NCBI GenBank assembly: GCA_013180625.2
Contig: SNVD02013909.1
Coordinates: 22,276-86,275, forward strand
Source of the DNA: Boswellia sacra
Lineage: Eukaryota > Streptophyta > Magnoliopsida > Sapindales > Burseraceae
Reading direction: 5' to 3'
Length of the DNA stretch: 64,000 bases
Shown here: in pieces, positions 24,462-36,795 of the stretch
Layout: each line of letters begins with the position of its first letter
Numbering within the stretch: position 1 is the stretch's first letter
The notes under the pieces: model-generated
Told to the model about the DNA's origin: nothing
The model's database searches: none
What the model saw: the letters and a program-made list of their open reading frames with translations, nothing else
Position numbers and translations under genes: made by a program

Positions 24462-27400
24462 CAATACAACAAAAATAGTTTTTTGCAACCAAGTTTTTTG
24501 TGACGAAACAAAATTCATTGCGAAAAGTGGCTTTCTCACATAAAATTCTTATTTCGTTGCAAAAACTATTATTTAGAAAAATGATATTTTGGATGAAATT
24601 TTCGTCGTGAAATGTGACCTTTAGTGATGAATTATGGCTTCGTCATTAAAAACTTGAGCATGTGGTTGAAGAAGAATTTTAGCGGCGATAGAACACTTTT
24701 TGCGACGAGTTTTTTTGTCCCAAAATGTCTTATACAAAGACGAGATTTTGCAACAGATGTTGAAAAGGTATTTTTTGTGATAAAATTCTATTCCTCACAA
24801 AAAAGACATTTTGCGAATTAAATTTTGTCACAAGAAGTCCTAATAAATTATTTTACCAATGTAGAATATAAGGCAATACATGACCTTTTGCGATGAAATT
24901 TGATTCTTCGCGAAAGATCACTTTTCGCAACAAAATTATATTTCTCTCAAAGAATGACCTTTTGCAAGAAAATTTTCACCACAAAAGTCGTATTAAATTA
25001 TTTTACTAATTTGGAATATAAGGCAATACATGACCTTTTGGGACAAAATTAAATTTCTCACAAAAAACCACTTTTCGTAACGAAATTAGATTCCTCACAA
25101 AAAAAGACGTTTTGTGAGAAAAATTTCGTCGCAAAAAGTTCTATTAAATTATTTTGCCAATTTGAAATCTCAAGCAATAGATGACCTTTTGCAATGAATG
25201 TAAATTGCTCATGAAAGATTGTCTTTTGCGATGAAATTTTTGTTGCAAAAGATCCTATTTAGATGTTGAAATGGTAATTCTTCGTCGCAAAAGGTCCTTT
25301 TTTACCACGAATGTAATTTCGTCGCAATATATGTTATTTATTTTTATATTCTCTTAAGCATAAACAAAACCAGAAAATTTAATTAGGAGAGGCAACTTTG
25401 TCAATAACGAGTGATATTTAAAATAATTACTATTTAATTTTGACGATTAATCATTTTTTTTACATATATATAATACAAATTAAATTATTATTCCTTTCAT
25501 AAAATTTATTACTAAAAGCATACTTCTTAAAGCTTCCAATATTGTACATAGGTTGACATAATTAAAAAAAAAACAATATCTAACAAAAGAGCAATGATCC
25601 ACTTATATCTACTAATGTTTCCAACCAAAAAAAAAAAGAGTACTTATATTTATTAATACACATGAAATACTAATATTAAACACTTATATTAGATGGACCA
25701 CAAATGAAAGGATGAAAAACTGAAAGAAAAGTTATTAAGTTAATTTTCACTTTAAAAAATATGAATGATAAAAAGAAAAGAGTAAAAAAAGTATTAAAAA
25801 CTAATTTGATTTAAGTAAATTTGAGAATTTTTAAACATAGTAGGGTCATTTGGATATGCATATAAATTTTAAAAAAATCCTTTGTGGCTCCGTCCATGCT
25901 AAGTGCAATAAAATTATTGAGATATTCTAAATTTAGTGTTTGTAAAAGAGATAATAACTTTATATGTCTCTATGTGTGTGTGTGTCTATATATATAACAT
26001 GAATCATTAATAATTTAATGATCAAAGCATAAAAAATTTATTACGAATTCTTTAAACATCTAATTTATGTGTGACTTATGTATGTCCAAATACTTAATTA
26101 TAATTATGATAAACTTATTGTTTTCATTTGTTAATAATATATAATTTATCTAATTCTTGCGTTAACACTTTAAAATTGATAAAAACTTATTAAATAATAT
26201 CTAATAATTTTTAGTATTTCTTATTTATATGGAGTTAAATTAATATTATTTCATATAAACTCAATATAATATAAGTTTAACTGTCAAATAAAATTTTTTT
26301 TATAATTTATGGAATGATATAAATGGTTAATTATTTTAGTTTCTTATTTAATATTCTAATTTTTTGGGTCGGATTTGTTCTGTTTAGTTAAATTTTAAAG
26401 GACTTTCTATGATGAAAATTTCGTTTCAAAAAATAAATTTTGTTGCAAAAATTTAAATTTTTTATGGAATTTTTTGCACTGTTTTTTAAATACGTTTTTG
26501 CTACAAAATTTTCATCATAAGAATTTAGAATTTTTAGATGGGATTTCTCCCGCTTCCCAAATCTTTGAAATGCTTTTTGGCAACAAATTTTATAAATTGA
26601 TAGCAAAAAGTCTTACATATATATATGAGTTTCATTGTATTATTTTCTCATTTTCTTACTTTTCCAACTTTCATCTCTTCTTTCTATTTTCCTTTCTCTA
26701 GCATAGTAGTATTTTTTACATTTTAACTTATGTTGATTATTCACATATAGTTATAGGTTGTATTTTATTTTACCAATATGTTTTTTTTATTTGAGCATTT
26801 TTATTTTATATTTATAAATTTTTTTTTTGTTTTGAGTAGGTTTCTTCAAGGATATGGGGCACTTGAAGACTTTTACAAATTCAAATATGTAAGTTGCTTC
26901 AAAGTAGATTGTCTTGAATATTTTATTAGAATTGTTTTTGTAAAACAAAGTTCATGTATTGTCAAGTATGAACTTTGATTTTGAAGTATTGCGCTGTATC
27001 TTTTTTCCTTTATTTTTGCTTTTGAAATTCTATATATAGAATAAATTTTACATATTGTAAGTTAGGATTGTAATTTATTATTATTTAATAAAAATATTCT
27101 TTTATGAAATTAATGTTTGTCTTGAAAAGAAAAATTCATTTATTTTAAATTTTGTTACAAAATTATAATATTCATTTAATAATATCAAAATTGTAAAAAA
27201 TAATACTTTTAAAATTTGTTAATTATGCTTTTATCTACCATTATATTGTCGTAAAATACCACCTTTTGCGACAAAAATAAGGATTGCTAAATAATGTAAA
27301 CAAATGGTATAAAATTTGTTGCAGCAAATATTTTTGTCGCAAAATACAAATTATTTGTCACAGCAGCCTGTATTTACTGATAAATTTTTCATCGTAAAAG

Positions 27401-27629
27401 GCTATATTTAGTGACAAATTTTTCATCACAAAAGCCCTAATCTAATCGAGCATTGTCTATTTATGACTATCAACAACGAGATATTTGTTGCAAAAAAACT
27501 ATTTTACAACAACTTTGACATTTGTTGCAAAAAAAACTTATTACGACTGTTACGCGATAAATCCATTTTCATCGCAAAAAGTTTTACGACGAAAATTTCA
27601 TCTTGATGAATTTTTTTTGTCGTAGAAAG
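24462..27629. mobile_element. Degenerate CACTA-like element with GCGAC/GTCGC repeats, non-coding
   Basis: The left end reads CAATACAACAAAAATAG and the right end TTTTTTTTGTCGTAGAAAG, an eroded version of the CACTACAA...TTGTAGTG ends of CACTA transposons. Both subterminal zones (about 24470-25330 and 27240-27625) are packed with short inverted words such as TTTTGCGACGAAATT and TTTTCGTCGCAAAAG, the dense subterminal repeat arrangement typical of CACTA elements. The centre (about 25340-27230) is AT-rich with no transposase domain. The exact ends and the 3-bp duplication are not recoverable. Confidence 0.55.
24847..25300. repeat. About 150-bp tandem repeat, three copies
   Basis: The unit starting ATTATTTTACCAAT and continuing with GGCAATACATGACCTTTTG begins at about 24847, 24997 and 25149. 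Each copy carries several TTTTGCGA/TCGCAAAA words. It lies in the left subterminal zone of the CACTA-like element. Confidence 0.7.
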
Positions 27630-28293
27630 TCAAATTTCACGTGGTGTTTGTGACTAGTTTTAATAGGAAAATCGATTGATGCTCAAAATGGTTATGTTAG
27701 TTCTCAGTATTTGTACCTGATTTATTTTGATAATTAATTTTATGAATACACAAAATTTTAAAGAGATTTTTTGGTTAAACTTAAAAAAGTTTATGAAGTT
27801 GCATAATGATCGATCCCAACCAGACCCTTCAAACACCGCCTTTATATATGTAGCACGCTGTTACTACAAGTTAATAATGGGCAGTTGGACATACTGAGCA
27901 TATCGATGAAGTTTATAGAAAAACTTGTCTATCCTCATTCTTAAAAACTATATTCTTTATATTTTTATTCCTTCGTTTTCCACCTCTAAGGATCCTAATA
28001 AGGTTCACATAGAAACATGGACCAAACAAAAAGAGTCGGGTAAGCACCAAGAAAATTGATATTCAGGTAAGTTTTTGTATCTAGTGTTTTTTTGGTGGTT
28101 GAAAATGTCCTACCTTGCATCTGTACCGTTTCACAGACAGGTAAAATGACATACAGTAGCAAGTTTTTTCACGTAAAATAATTATAAAAGAAGATATTGA
28201 GTTTATATATGAGAAGGATTGATCCCTATAACCAAAGATTTACCAGTATTATTTAAGTCAAACACTTCATCTTTACTCGGTATTCAGACAAAT
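27630..28293. other. Intergenic, no gene seen
   Basis: AT-rich sequence without recognisable coding or repeat structure. Confidence 0.5.
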
Positions 28294-28642
28294 GATTTTG
28301 ACTCAGTATTCGGACAGAGATAGTTGATGATGTATAAACTGTGATCCTCTTCCAAGAGGGAGATTGTAGAGTTGTCCCATACATTAGTTTAATAGTTAGA
28401 AAGGAAGGTCTCGGTTTATAAGGAGGATATGGGCCCCTCCACCCAAAGGATTTAGCCTTTTAGATTGGACATTTGTTTTGACTTAAAATTTGGATAAAGA
28501 TTATTGGTGATGTATGGATCATGATGCATAACATGAATCTTGTACCCCTCCAAGAGGGGGAATGTACTAGAGTTTGCTTATATTGATTGTTCTAAAGGGG
28601 ATCTGGATTTTATATGGAGGATTTGTCCCTCCACCCAAAGGG
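28294..28642. repeat. Imperfect tandem duplication of about 185 bp
   Basis: Two diverged copies (about 28294-28450 and 28473-28642) share GATGATGTAT, CTCC/TTCCAAGAGGG, TTTATAAGGAGGAT and CCCTCCACCCAAAGG. The words around GAGTTGTCCCATAC resemble the start of many plant LTRs, so these may be eroded LTR fragments; no partner or coding region was found. Confidence 0.5.
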
Positions 28643-28698
28643 CCATTAAATACTTGAAACTAGAGGTCTGTCTTGAACATATAAAGATTCAACATTTC

Positions 28699-28862
28699 AG
28701 GTAAGACACCTAGTTCCTCTTAACATATAATACTCAAATCTGAACTCCTTTTTAGGCAAGACGGCTAATTTCTCAAACATATAAAATTACTCAATCTAAA
28801 CTACCGTTCAGGTAAAAAACCTAGTTCCTCTAACATATACATAATACTTGATCCAAACTCTC
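28699..28862. repeat. 55-bp minisatellite-like repeat, three copies
   Basis: Units start AGGTAAGACACCTAG, AGGCAAGACGGCTAA and AGGTAAAAAACCTAG at about 28699, 28754 and 28810, each followed by TTCCTC/TTCTC, AACATATA and an ACTCAATCT-type end. Confidence 0.65.
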
Positions 28863-29556
28863 CTAGTAACCCTTCTATCATGCGTTTTAATTTACATGAA
28901 AAAATTGAGAAAAAATAAAATAAAATAATCATATTGATTTGTGTGCTCTTCTTAAGTCTATGCAGAGCCAAATATGTTCCCCTTGTTAATGTAATTAAGA
29001 TCCCAAATGACTAGCAAGTTAAATACCAATTCTATTTTGGTTTGCTACGTTTCATTTTTTAAATGGCTATTCAAATTGGCATATTAATACACTAATTGAA
29101 AAGGTGATTACCTAAATCTTTGATTTGAATGCAAACTCCAGAAATCAAAATAGTGAGAATGATTTTGCCTAAAAGTTGCTCATCTCTAACAACCGCATCA
29201 ACGATGGAAGTGGTTACAACAATGATGGTAGGGTTTCTAGAGTATCTGCTCGATAGGTGTCAGGCAACTATGTACCAATCGGGTGGGAAACTTTTACTTC
29301 AATTACTTTGCCGGCGTCAAAGTCTCTCCAACACATGCCATTTTCGTTGTGCAAGGTCCTCCTTTAACCACAAAAAGTCTCTTAAATTGATGAATTACTC
29401 ATGATAATATATAACTAATTTGCATGAAAGTTAAGGTGCTAATTGCTCGCCTTAATTTTAAAATATTTTGTTAGTCCTAATTCATGTTTCACTTTCACAA
29501 TAAATTAAGTGCTTACCGAATAACGTGTTCAATTTCATGGGATTTGGTTACTACTA
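28863..29556. other. Intergenic with one unassigned, less AT-rich segment
   Basis: At 29129-29404 the sequence is open on the plus strand for 91 codons, and an overlapping frame reads GRVSRVSAR and then, after a stop and a frame change, GNYVPIGWETFTS. The composition looks more like coding DNA than its surroundings, but I recognise no family. It may be a gene fragment or a decayed exon. Confidence 0.25.
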
Positions 29557-29762
29557 CATTGATTGTAACAATACATCATTTCGTATAAATTTGTAAAAAA
29601 AGTAAAAACATATGTAAAACTTGTAAACATATTTACAAAACTTGCAAATAAACATGTATTAAATAACTAGCCATATAAAAGTTGTATATGTGTGCATGTG
29701 TTTACAAGTTTATACACTCATTTACAACTTTTAAATAAAACGGTATATTATTCCAATTGATG
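29557..29762. mobile_element. Foldback MITE, about 206 bp, with TA flanks
   Basis: The left arm CATTGATTGTAACAATACAT is mirrored by the right arm (ATATTATTCCAATTGATG), and the complementarity continues inward through TTTACAA/TTGTAAA. TA dinucleotides flank both ends, which would suit a Mariner/Stowaway-type target, but TA is common here. Confidence 0.6.
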
Positions 29763-29764
29763 TA

Positions 29765-32700
29765 TATGTATGACATGGTTTGAAATATTATATGAGTTTG
29801 TGGACGACAAAAGTGTTCATTAAGTATATATGTATGCTAGAAATGATTGTTCTAAGACATCTCGTTCAACTCAACAATATTACGATCAGAAAGGTAAAAA
29901 TGTAGATAACAATTCAATATGGAAATTAAAAAAAAAAAATCCTATATCATCTTGTGTGTGTTTAGTTTAATTATACCTGGCTAGATGTTTTGGGATTTTG
30001 ATAGAACTACTTAACGATTACGTCTTTCTTCTAATACAATAAAACAACAGTTTGAATGCTTAATTACATTATCTTATCATGTTAACCAGTCTCTATTATT
30101 AAGTTTTGAATTAAAATAACTAAACCAATTCTATAATTATTGGCCAAGCTGCATATGCACACACAGTTGCCTGTGGCTTTCTCACCCAAAAGGTTCTGCA
30201 TTAATTGAGAAATGACTCCAAATAAATAACCCAAGCGTCTCTTTCTAACCAAATCACTATGGGAACTTTAATTAACAATATCTAACATTCTTCCCCCACC
30301 CATGACCCATCTTGATCTCTAGATGCCAAGGAATCTTAGATAGTGGTTGTATTAATACAACTAATGCAAATTCTTTAGGAACCTACATGTCTCTTCCTGT
30401 GGGATCAATCCAGACGACCGTGAGTTAAAAGCATTAAAAAGAAACTAAATTTTTAAATAATGCTCATGATACCTAATGTTGCTCAAGCTAATTAATTAGG
30501 GCTCAGTAAACTGTTCCTTCCCATGCCATCAGTAGAAGCTTTCTGACCATGAACTGTTAGCCGATTTTAGCGTACTTCAAAGCTTGAAGCATTACAAGCT
30601 ATTTAGCTTGAAGATATATAAGGCTTCATCTACTTAAATGGTTCTTCCGGCGACATATATATGCATGAGTTATCAAATAATAGGATACAAATTTATAAAA
30701 ATTTGATATGAATAATGTATGCTATACGCAAAAGAAAAATTAGCTAAACCTTGCATTCAATCTTTTCTGAATGGATTGATTATCTAAATTTAATTTCGAA
30801 TCAAAATGTTGATTTTTGCCATAACCTGTACAAACTTTAATTTCTAATGCTGCTTGAATTGAACAGGTTTTGGCAGACCTTAATTAATTCTCGTCTCCCG
30901 AAGTTGGTATATTTATAAAATAAGGATAATGCTGCTTTAACTCCCACACGAGTTGTAAAGTTGATTAAACAAAAACAAGAAGATTAACTTCAAATGAATC
31001 CCAGTAATGATTAACAGTAGAAACTTTCAAAGCTCGTTCTATGGTTGATTGCATTGGTATGGTTTCGTAAGTGATTGAATAACTAGACAAGAAAATTCCA
31101 GGGTGTTATTGGCAGCTTCAATAAGTAACGGCATCGCATTAATGGCTTGAGAAATGATAAGTGAGAAGCAATGCATGTGGGTCATGGCCAGTGGCCACCA
31201 TTTTCGCATTTTAGGCTCCACTAATGTAGCACTATATATCCATTATCCAACTAGGTTTTGGCTACTTAGTTTGCGTGTTCCTTCACAGTTCTTAGTTAGG
31301 TCAATACAAATTATTATATAGTAGAAAAAAATTATTCTATAATATATTCTATCCAATAATATGCAAAAGATCTCCAATGTGTTAGCCAACTCGATACCTA
31401 CAGATTCTCAAAGCTTTTGCTTCATATTATAACATCTTACATGTTTTATATTTAGTCACCCTCTCGTAAAAGTAGAAATTTAACTAAAACATATCAATTT
31501 AAATATAACAAATATTGTGAGAGTCCAATTTGTCTAAAGGCCGTTCTTCTCCAAATTTTAGACATATACTTTTGTTTCCTCTTATTATCTAAAATTTTCC
31601 AAAGATTCTCTCAGTGAAAACCTGAAATTTTTTCTGTTGATTTGAAAATTCATACATACACCCACTTATAACACGTATATTGTATGTATCCTATGATTGA
31701 GCAGCCACACGTGTTGCTACTACATCTAAGATTTCTTTTTTGTGATTAAAGTGTTTGAGGATCATTACCCGGAAACCTCTATTAGGGTTTTGCTTTTATT
31801 TTTCTTTCTTTCTTTTTTTAAATTTTTTGTCGTACTATAATGATAGAAACACAAATCTTACCTGAAATTAATCCTTCTAGTCAAACCCTTTTGTCATATG
31901 AGATCTCACCATATATATAAAGTTCAATACACAAATTATTTAGAACAAAGAAAAATATAACAAGGCACTTGGTAAAAAATTTTAATAAAAAAAATTAGGC
32001 AAAAAGAGCAGGCCAGCAACGTCCGTGTTGTCTTCGTCACAAGGAGGAAGAGGGAGAAAGATAGATAAAGACTGCTGTATATATCTGGTCCTCTGGAGCT
32101 GCTGGCATGGCTAACATTTCGATGTCTCCCACTACGTTGTGTTGGGTTGGCCATTCCCTAGACAAACCTTTGTGGGTTTGTCACATCTGTATTTGTTGTT
32201 TTATACAATCAACCACCCACTTTATTATATATATTATGCGTGCGCATAATTAAAAAAAAAAAAAACACGGGCACTGCACACTCAAGAGAGTGAATTTATG
32301 CGCGCGTGTGCGTGTGCTGCCTCTGTTCCTAGTCTGAAGGATTCTCTTTGCAACTTTGAGACAATGGAGAATTGCGAAGTTTGCGTAATTTAGTGTTTCT
32401 TTGTATTGTATGTTTGTTTCCCCCATCTCTCTCTCTCTCTCTCTCTCTCTGTAGCTACCACCACCAACCTTGAGTTGATCATTTCCTCCCCTTTCTTTCT
32501 GTATATATATTTTTTATTTCATAAAAATGTCAATTGCACGTGGAAAGGGAATCGATTTTATTTAACTATCCGTTGTTCTCCTTTCATATAATCCCCTTTC
32601 TTGGATTCTCCTTGAACCATTAAAATCTTGTTCGCTAATGAAAACTTTGTAGTAAAAACGTAATTGTTCAATACCTTAACCTTTAAAAAGTGTACAATAT

Positions 32701-34750
32701 TCTATCAAGATATAATATAGGGTATATGATTGGAGTTAAAAAAAAAGTTACCTAAATTAGAAGATTCCTTCAAAAAAAATATTTCAAATGTTGAAAATTT
32801 AAAGTTATCATCATATTAAACAGTAAGTGACAATATTGTTGAGATATTATAACATCATATGATTTAAAATATTATATTAATAAAAAAATTGTCATTATAT
32901 ATATATTGATAAATTTAATGTGTGTCTTAAAGGTACAGATTAATACTTCGAAGATTATATATATTCTCTTAAAAATTAATAAATATTATTAAATACATAA
33001 AATTCAATTGAATTTATATCATATGTATTCAAGGTGGCAGGGCATATGTTAAAATCACCCTATATAAAGACAATAACTTTTATTAAGTGAAGCATATATC
33101 CAGTCATCATATTAACGTGGTTCTCTAACGACGTTCTTAGATTTTTTTTTTTTTTTTTTAAGTCTTATTTCATACTCGACGATCATGATTCTAGTAGCCT
33201 AGCAGCAATTATATACATACACGTGAGTAAAGGCTGCTAATGATGAGAAATTGAAATTCAGCACTAGGCTAAAATGCCGCAAGCATTGACCCGAAACCTG
33301 AAAATTTAAACAAAAGGGCTGAAAAAGTATCATTACGATTGACGAAATTAAAAAAAAAAAATGGCTAACACAGCTTTGCGTGCTGACAAGACGTCGACTC
33401 ATGCTCATGCGCTTGTTTAGGACGAGATGATGAATATCTAATTTCGTTTTCCGGACATGACAGCACGTCATCTGAACAAGAATTCGAAATGAATACTTCC
33501 ATTTTCACTGACACCGCCTAGAGGTCAACAGGCAATTAATGAAATGAAACCCCTTCACTCACGCTTGACTTGGTACAATGAGAAAATGTAGGAAATAAAT
33601 AAGTTGATGGATTTTTTTTGGTTCTGGTTGTTCTAGTTATATATGTTTTTTCTTTATTATCTAATTGATTATCGAATAAAGTAGATTATCAAATTGGTTT
33701 ATGTAGATATATAGTAAATTACTAACAAGATTTTTAAACTGTGGAATAATAATATATGTTTGTGAGTACAAAGTCAACCAACTGTTCTGTATGTAATCGA
33801 AAAATTAAGAGCATATGTCTCTCTTCATATTAAAATTGAATAAACGATAATACCACAAGCTCTATTTAATAAGAGCTATATAGAAGTTCTATTCTTGGCA
33901 CTCTTACCAGAATTTTTATAAAAAAAAAAAAAAAATTTGTGGCAGATACTATAACATAAAATTTCTTTTACAATTTTTTTTTCAAAATTTCAATACGTAT
34001 AATTTTTTAAAAATTAAACAAAAAAACTCATTTTGATTTTAGTAAAGTATTATATGAAAAAAATAGTTCAATTTTCAACGTCGATCCAAAAACGACCCTT
34101 TGATTTAATGCTATAAAACATATTCTATATCTATAAAATGTTGTAACTGATATATAGATACATGGTGAAGACACATGTTCTCGATTATTGAAGTCATAAT
34201 AATGTAGATAAATCCAAACAACTAAATACTCATAACGAAAACAAACAATGGCACGTTCAATTAATTATTAAAGTTGGTCAATGATATATTATGGGCCTCT
34301 CAGCTAGCCTTGCCGACTTGATCTTATGTTCATTGATTTTACAAAGTGATTCCATGGATAAAATTAAAAATTGCCTCAAAATGAGGGATTTGTTTGATAA
34401 ATAATTATACTTTTAAAAATTTATATATTATAATAATACCCGAAATCTGACTATGTTCAATATATATATATAGGATACTGTCTGATAATATTTGAATATA
34501 TCCGACGAGTTCGATGAACCGCGTCTAAAAATAGTCAACACTCACAGAGAGTCATGACATATAAATTTTCAGGGAGAATATCATTTTACGATCTAAACTT
34601 ATATTTAGGGCATTTTTTGAATTTATCCTACATATACAATGACTAGAGATTCAAATTAATCAAGAGTCTCCTTGACATGCTCTTGATTCATCATTAACTC
34701 TCTCTCTCTCTCTCTAAATAAATAAATAAATATATATATATATATGGGGC
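29765..34750. other. About 5 kb of intergenic DNA without a supported gene
   Basis: Several short open frames exist (31039-31221 minus, 31936-32154 minus, 32406-32591 plus, 33199-33471 minus) but none shows a known domain, splice partner or conserved motif. It contains a (CT)n run at 32426-32450 and a compound (TC)n(AAAT)n(AT)n microsatellite at 34698-34744. Confidence 0.5.
34698..34744. repeat. Compound (TC)n(AAAT)n(AT)n microsatellite
   Basis: About 9 TC units pass into AAAT units and then AT units. Confidence 0.9.
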
Positions 34751-34757
34751 AGGTAAT

Positions 34758-34969
34758 ATGTGATACTTTAACTTAAATTTTTTAGCTTAAATCTAAATAC
34801 AAATTTATGACCATTAATTACACATATCCAATGGTTGAAATTGTTTATAAGTCAGAATTATTAAATACAATTTTTTTACTTTTAATCTCAATCATTAGAT
34901 TAAGTGGGATGAATGATTATTAATTGATATTTAGATTTAAGTTAAAAAAATTTAAATCAAAGTGCCTTA
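34758..34969. mobile_element. Foldback MITE, about 212 bp, with probable 9-bp target duplication
   Basis: The left arm (TACTTTAACTTAAATTTTTT, AGCTTAAATCTAAATA) is mirrored by the right arm (TATTTAGATTTAAGTTAAAA, AATCAAAGTGCC). GCAGGTAAT precedes the left end and GGAGGTAAT follows the right end, a 9-bp direct repeat with one mismatch, the duplication size used by Mutator-type elements. It is non-coding. Confidence 0.6.
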
Positions 34970-34978
34970 GGAGGTAAT

Positions 34979-36322
34979 CAAAACAGTGCAAAGTTGAATT
35001 GGATTAATTTAAGCCTAAATACATTTGTCTTTACCTTTTTTAAGAGAAATGAAAACCCTAGCGAAGCGAGCACTTTAGAGGTCGAGTTTTACTCGATAAT
35101 TATACTTCTATAAATCAACTTTTTTTTTCATCCACAATAAATGATGTATCATTTGTATGCTAAACTAATTTTATGGTTTAGTATGAGTTTTTTAATTTTA
35201 TTTACTAGATGAGAGGGAAGAATCTTCGATAATATTATGGTTGAAGTAGACAACGTTATTATAGTTCGAAAATGAATACACTTATTTCCCAATGTAGTGT
35301 TGTGTTAAAGAACATTGTTTAAATAAAGTAGAAGGTTTTTGCTATTGTAAAACTTTTAGTGTATTATCATATAATATAGACTTTGGTAGGGCATCAATTA
35401 CGTTCAAGAGTTCTACAGGCATGAAATGAGCAAACAATCTCTAATCTTAGGGACTAACGTATTGATTTTTTACAGCTATAAGGACCTGTAATCGCTCTAA
35501 CTCCAAAAGATCATTTCCAGGCAATTATACCTAGGGTGACACTACTCTTTCAAAAAAAAAAAAAAAACTCAAATCCCATCTTAACTATTGTGTCAACTGA
35601 TTAATATTATCATATCATTTGGTCATATAACTTTATCTTTTATATAATAAATATTAAGTCATTGAATAGGATTTTAAATTTTTTAAGGAAAAAAAAAAAG
35701 TATTATCCATTATGCAATCTCATAAAGTGTTACAACTACTAGTGTTTTACTTGTATCCTTAATGGAGAAATTGTCTCTAGATCTAACGAATGCGCATGTG
35801 GCTGTAAATGCAGACAAGCCTATTTGTCGGACCAATTTGTGAGAGTCAGAAATTTGGGGACAACCGATTTCAGAAGTAAATTTTCGAATAATTTACGAGA
35901 AAAGCTTACAAATTTCTTACACAAATATTTTTTTGAACAAACTCATTTGGTATTCTTATATTTAAATTCGATTGTTAAATATAATCAAATACGATTTAAA
36001 TATTAAAAGCATTCATAGAACAAACCAAATAGAAGAATTACATCTCAATTAAAGAAAATTATTTTAGAATCATAAACCGAATGTTACTTAATGCAATCAT
36101 GGAGCACAATAATTGAGCAAAAGGTCGCGCAAGGTACAAATAGTCGAGCAACATAAACAAAGAAACAATCAAGTGAAGGGGACATTTTGATAAGTCCATG
36201 GTGACATTTTTGTCCAACCACTTTATCATAAGGTGCTCTTTTTTTTTATACAACTAACACAAGTTGCAGCGACATTATTCTCTAAAAAATAAAATTAGAA
36301 TTAGAGTTTAAAGACTTCGATT
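34979..36322. other. Intergenic, no gene seen
   Basis: AT-rich. Short frames at 35824-36006 and 36059-36253 show no recognisable features. Confidence 0.5.
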
Positions 36323-36552
36323 TAGGGATAGCAAGAATGTAAATTAATAGATTATGTACAAAAACAAAAAATTAAAAAAAAATGTTCAGTCTTGGCGAGG
36401 ATAGGGATTTCTTTCCCAATTCCGGAAAATTCCAGTCCTTGTCTTGAATTAAAAATTTGGGGATCGGGCCAGGTATGGTGATCCTCTCCCCACTCGGCAG
36501 TGAGTATGGAAATGACAATTCCTGGCCCATCCCGGCCCATTTCCATCCCTCA
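36323..36552. mobile_element. Small hAT-type MITE-like element
   Basis: The left end reads TAGGGATAGCAAGAATG and the right end, on the other strand, TGAGGGATGGAAATGGG followed by CCGGGATGGGCC. The TAGGGATGG start with GC-rich subterminal words is the same signature as the element at 1274-2664. No matching target duplication was found, so the ends are approximate. Confidence 0.45.
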
Positions 36553-36795
36553 GTTCCTCTTCCCTCAGTTCAATCTCTCCTCAACATTGTACGAAAAAGT
36601 CGAGGAAAGGAATGCTAAATTGATTTATCATCCTCAATATATATTTGTATTGATATGTAAATGAATACATGCCTAGTAATTCATGTGTGTTATCGTGGTT
36701 GTTAAGGGCAAAAAACTACAGGAATTGCACCCCTGGCAATGGGAACCTCTTGAAACCTGAGGCATGACAGATTAACGACTGACAGAAACCACAAA

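Noticed and set aside
31039..31221. 60-codon minus-strand frame beginning MEPKMRKWW
   Set aside because: No known domain, splice partner or repeat support; length is within chance expectation.
31936..32154. 72-codon minus-strand frame beginning MANPTQRSGRHRN
   Set aside because: No recognised family; followed by low-complexity hydrophobic sequence from T-rich DNA.
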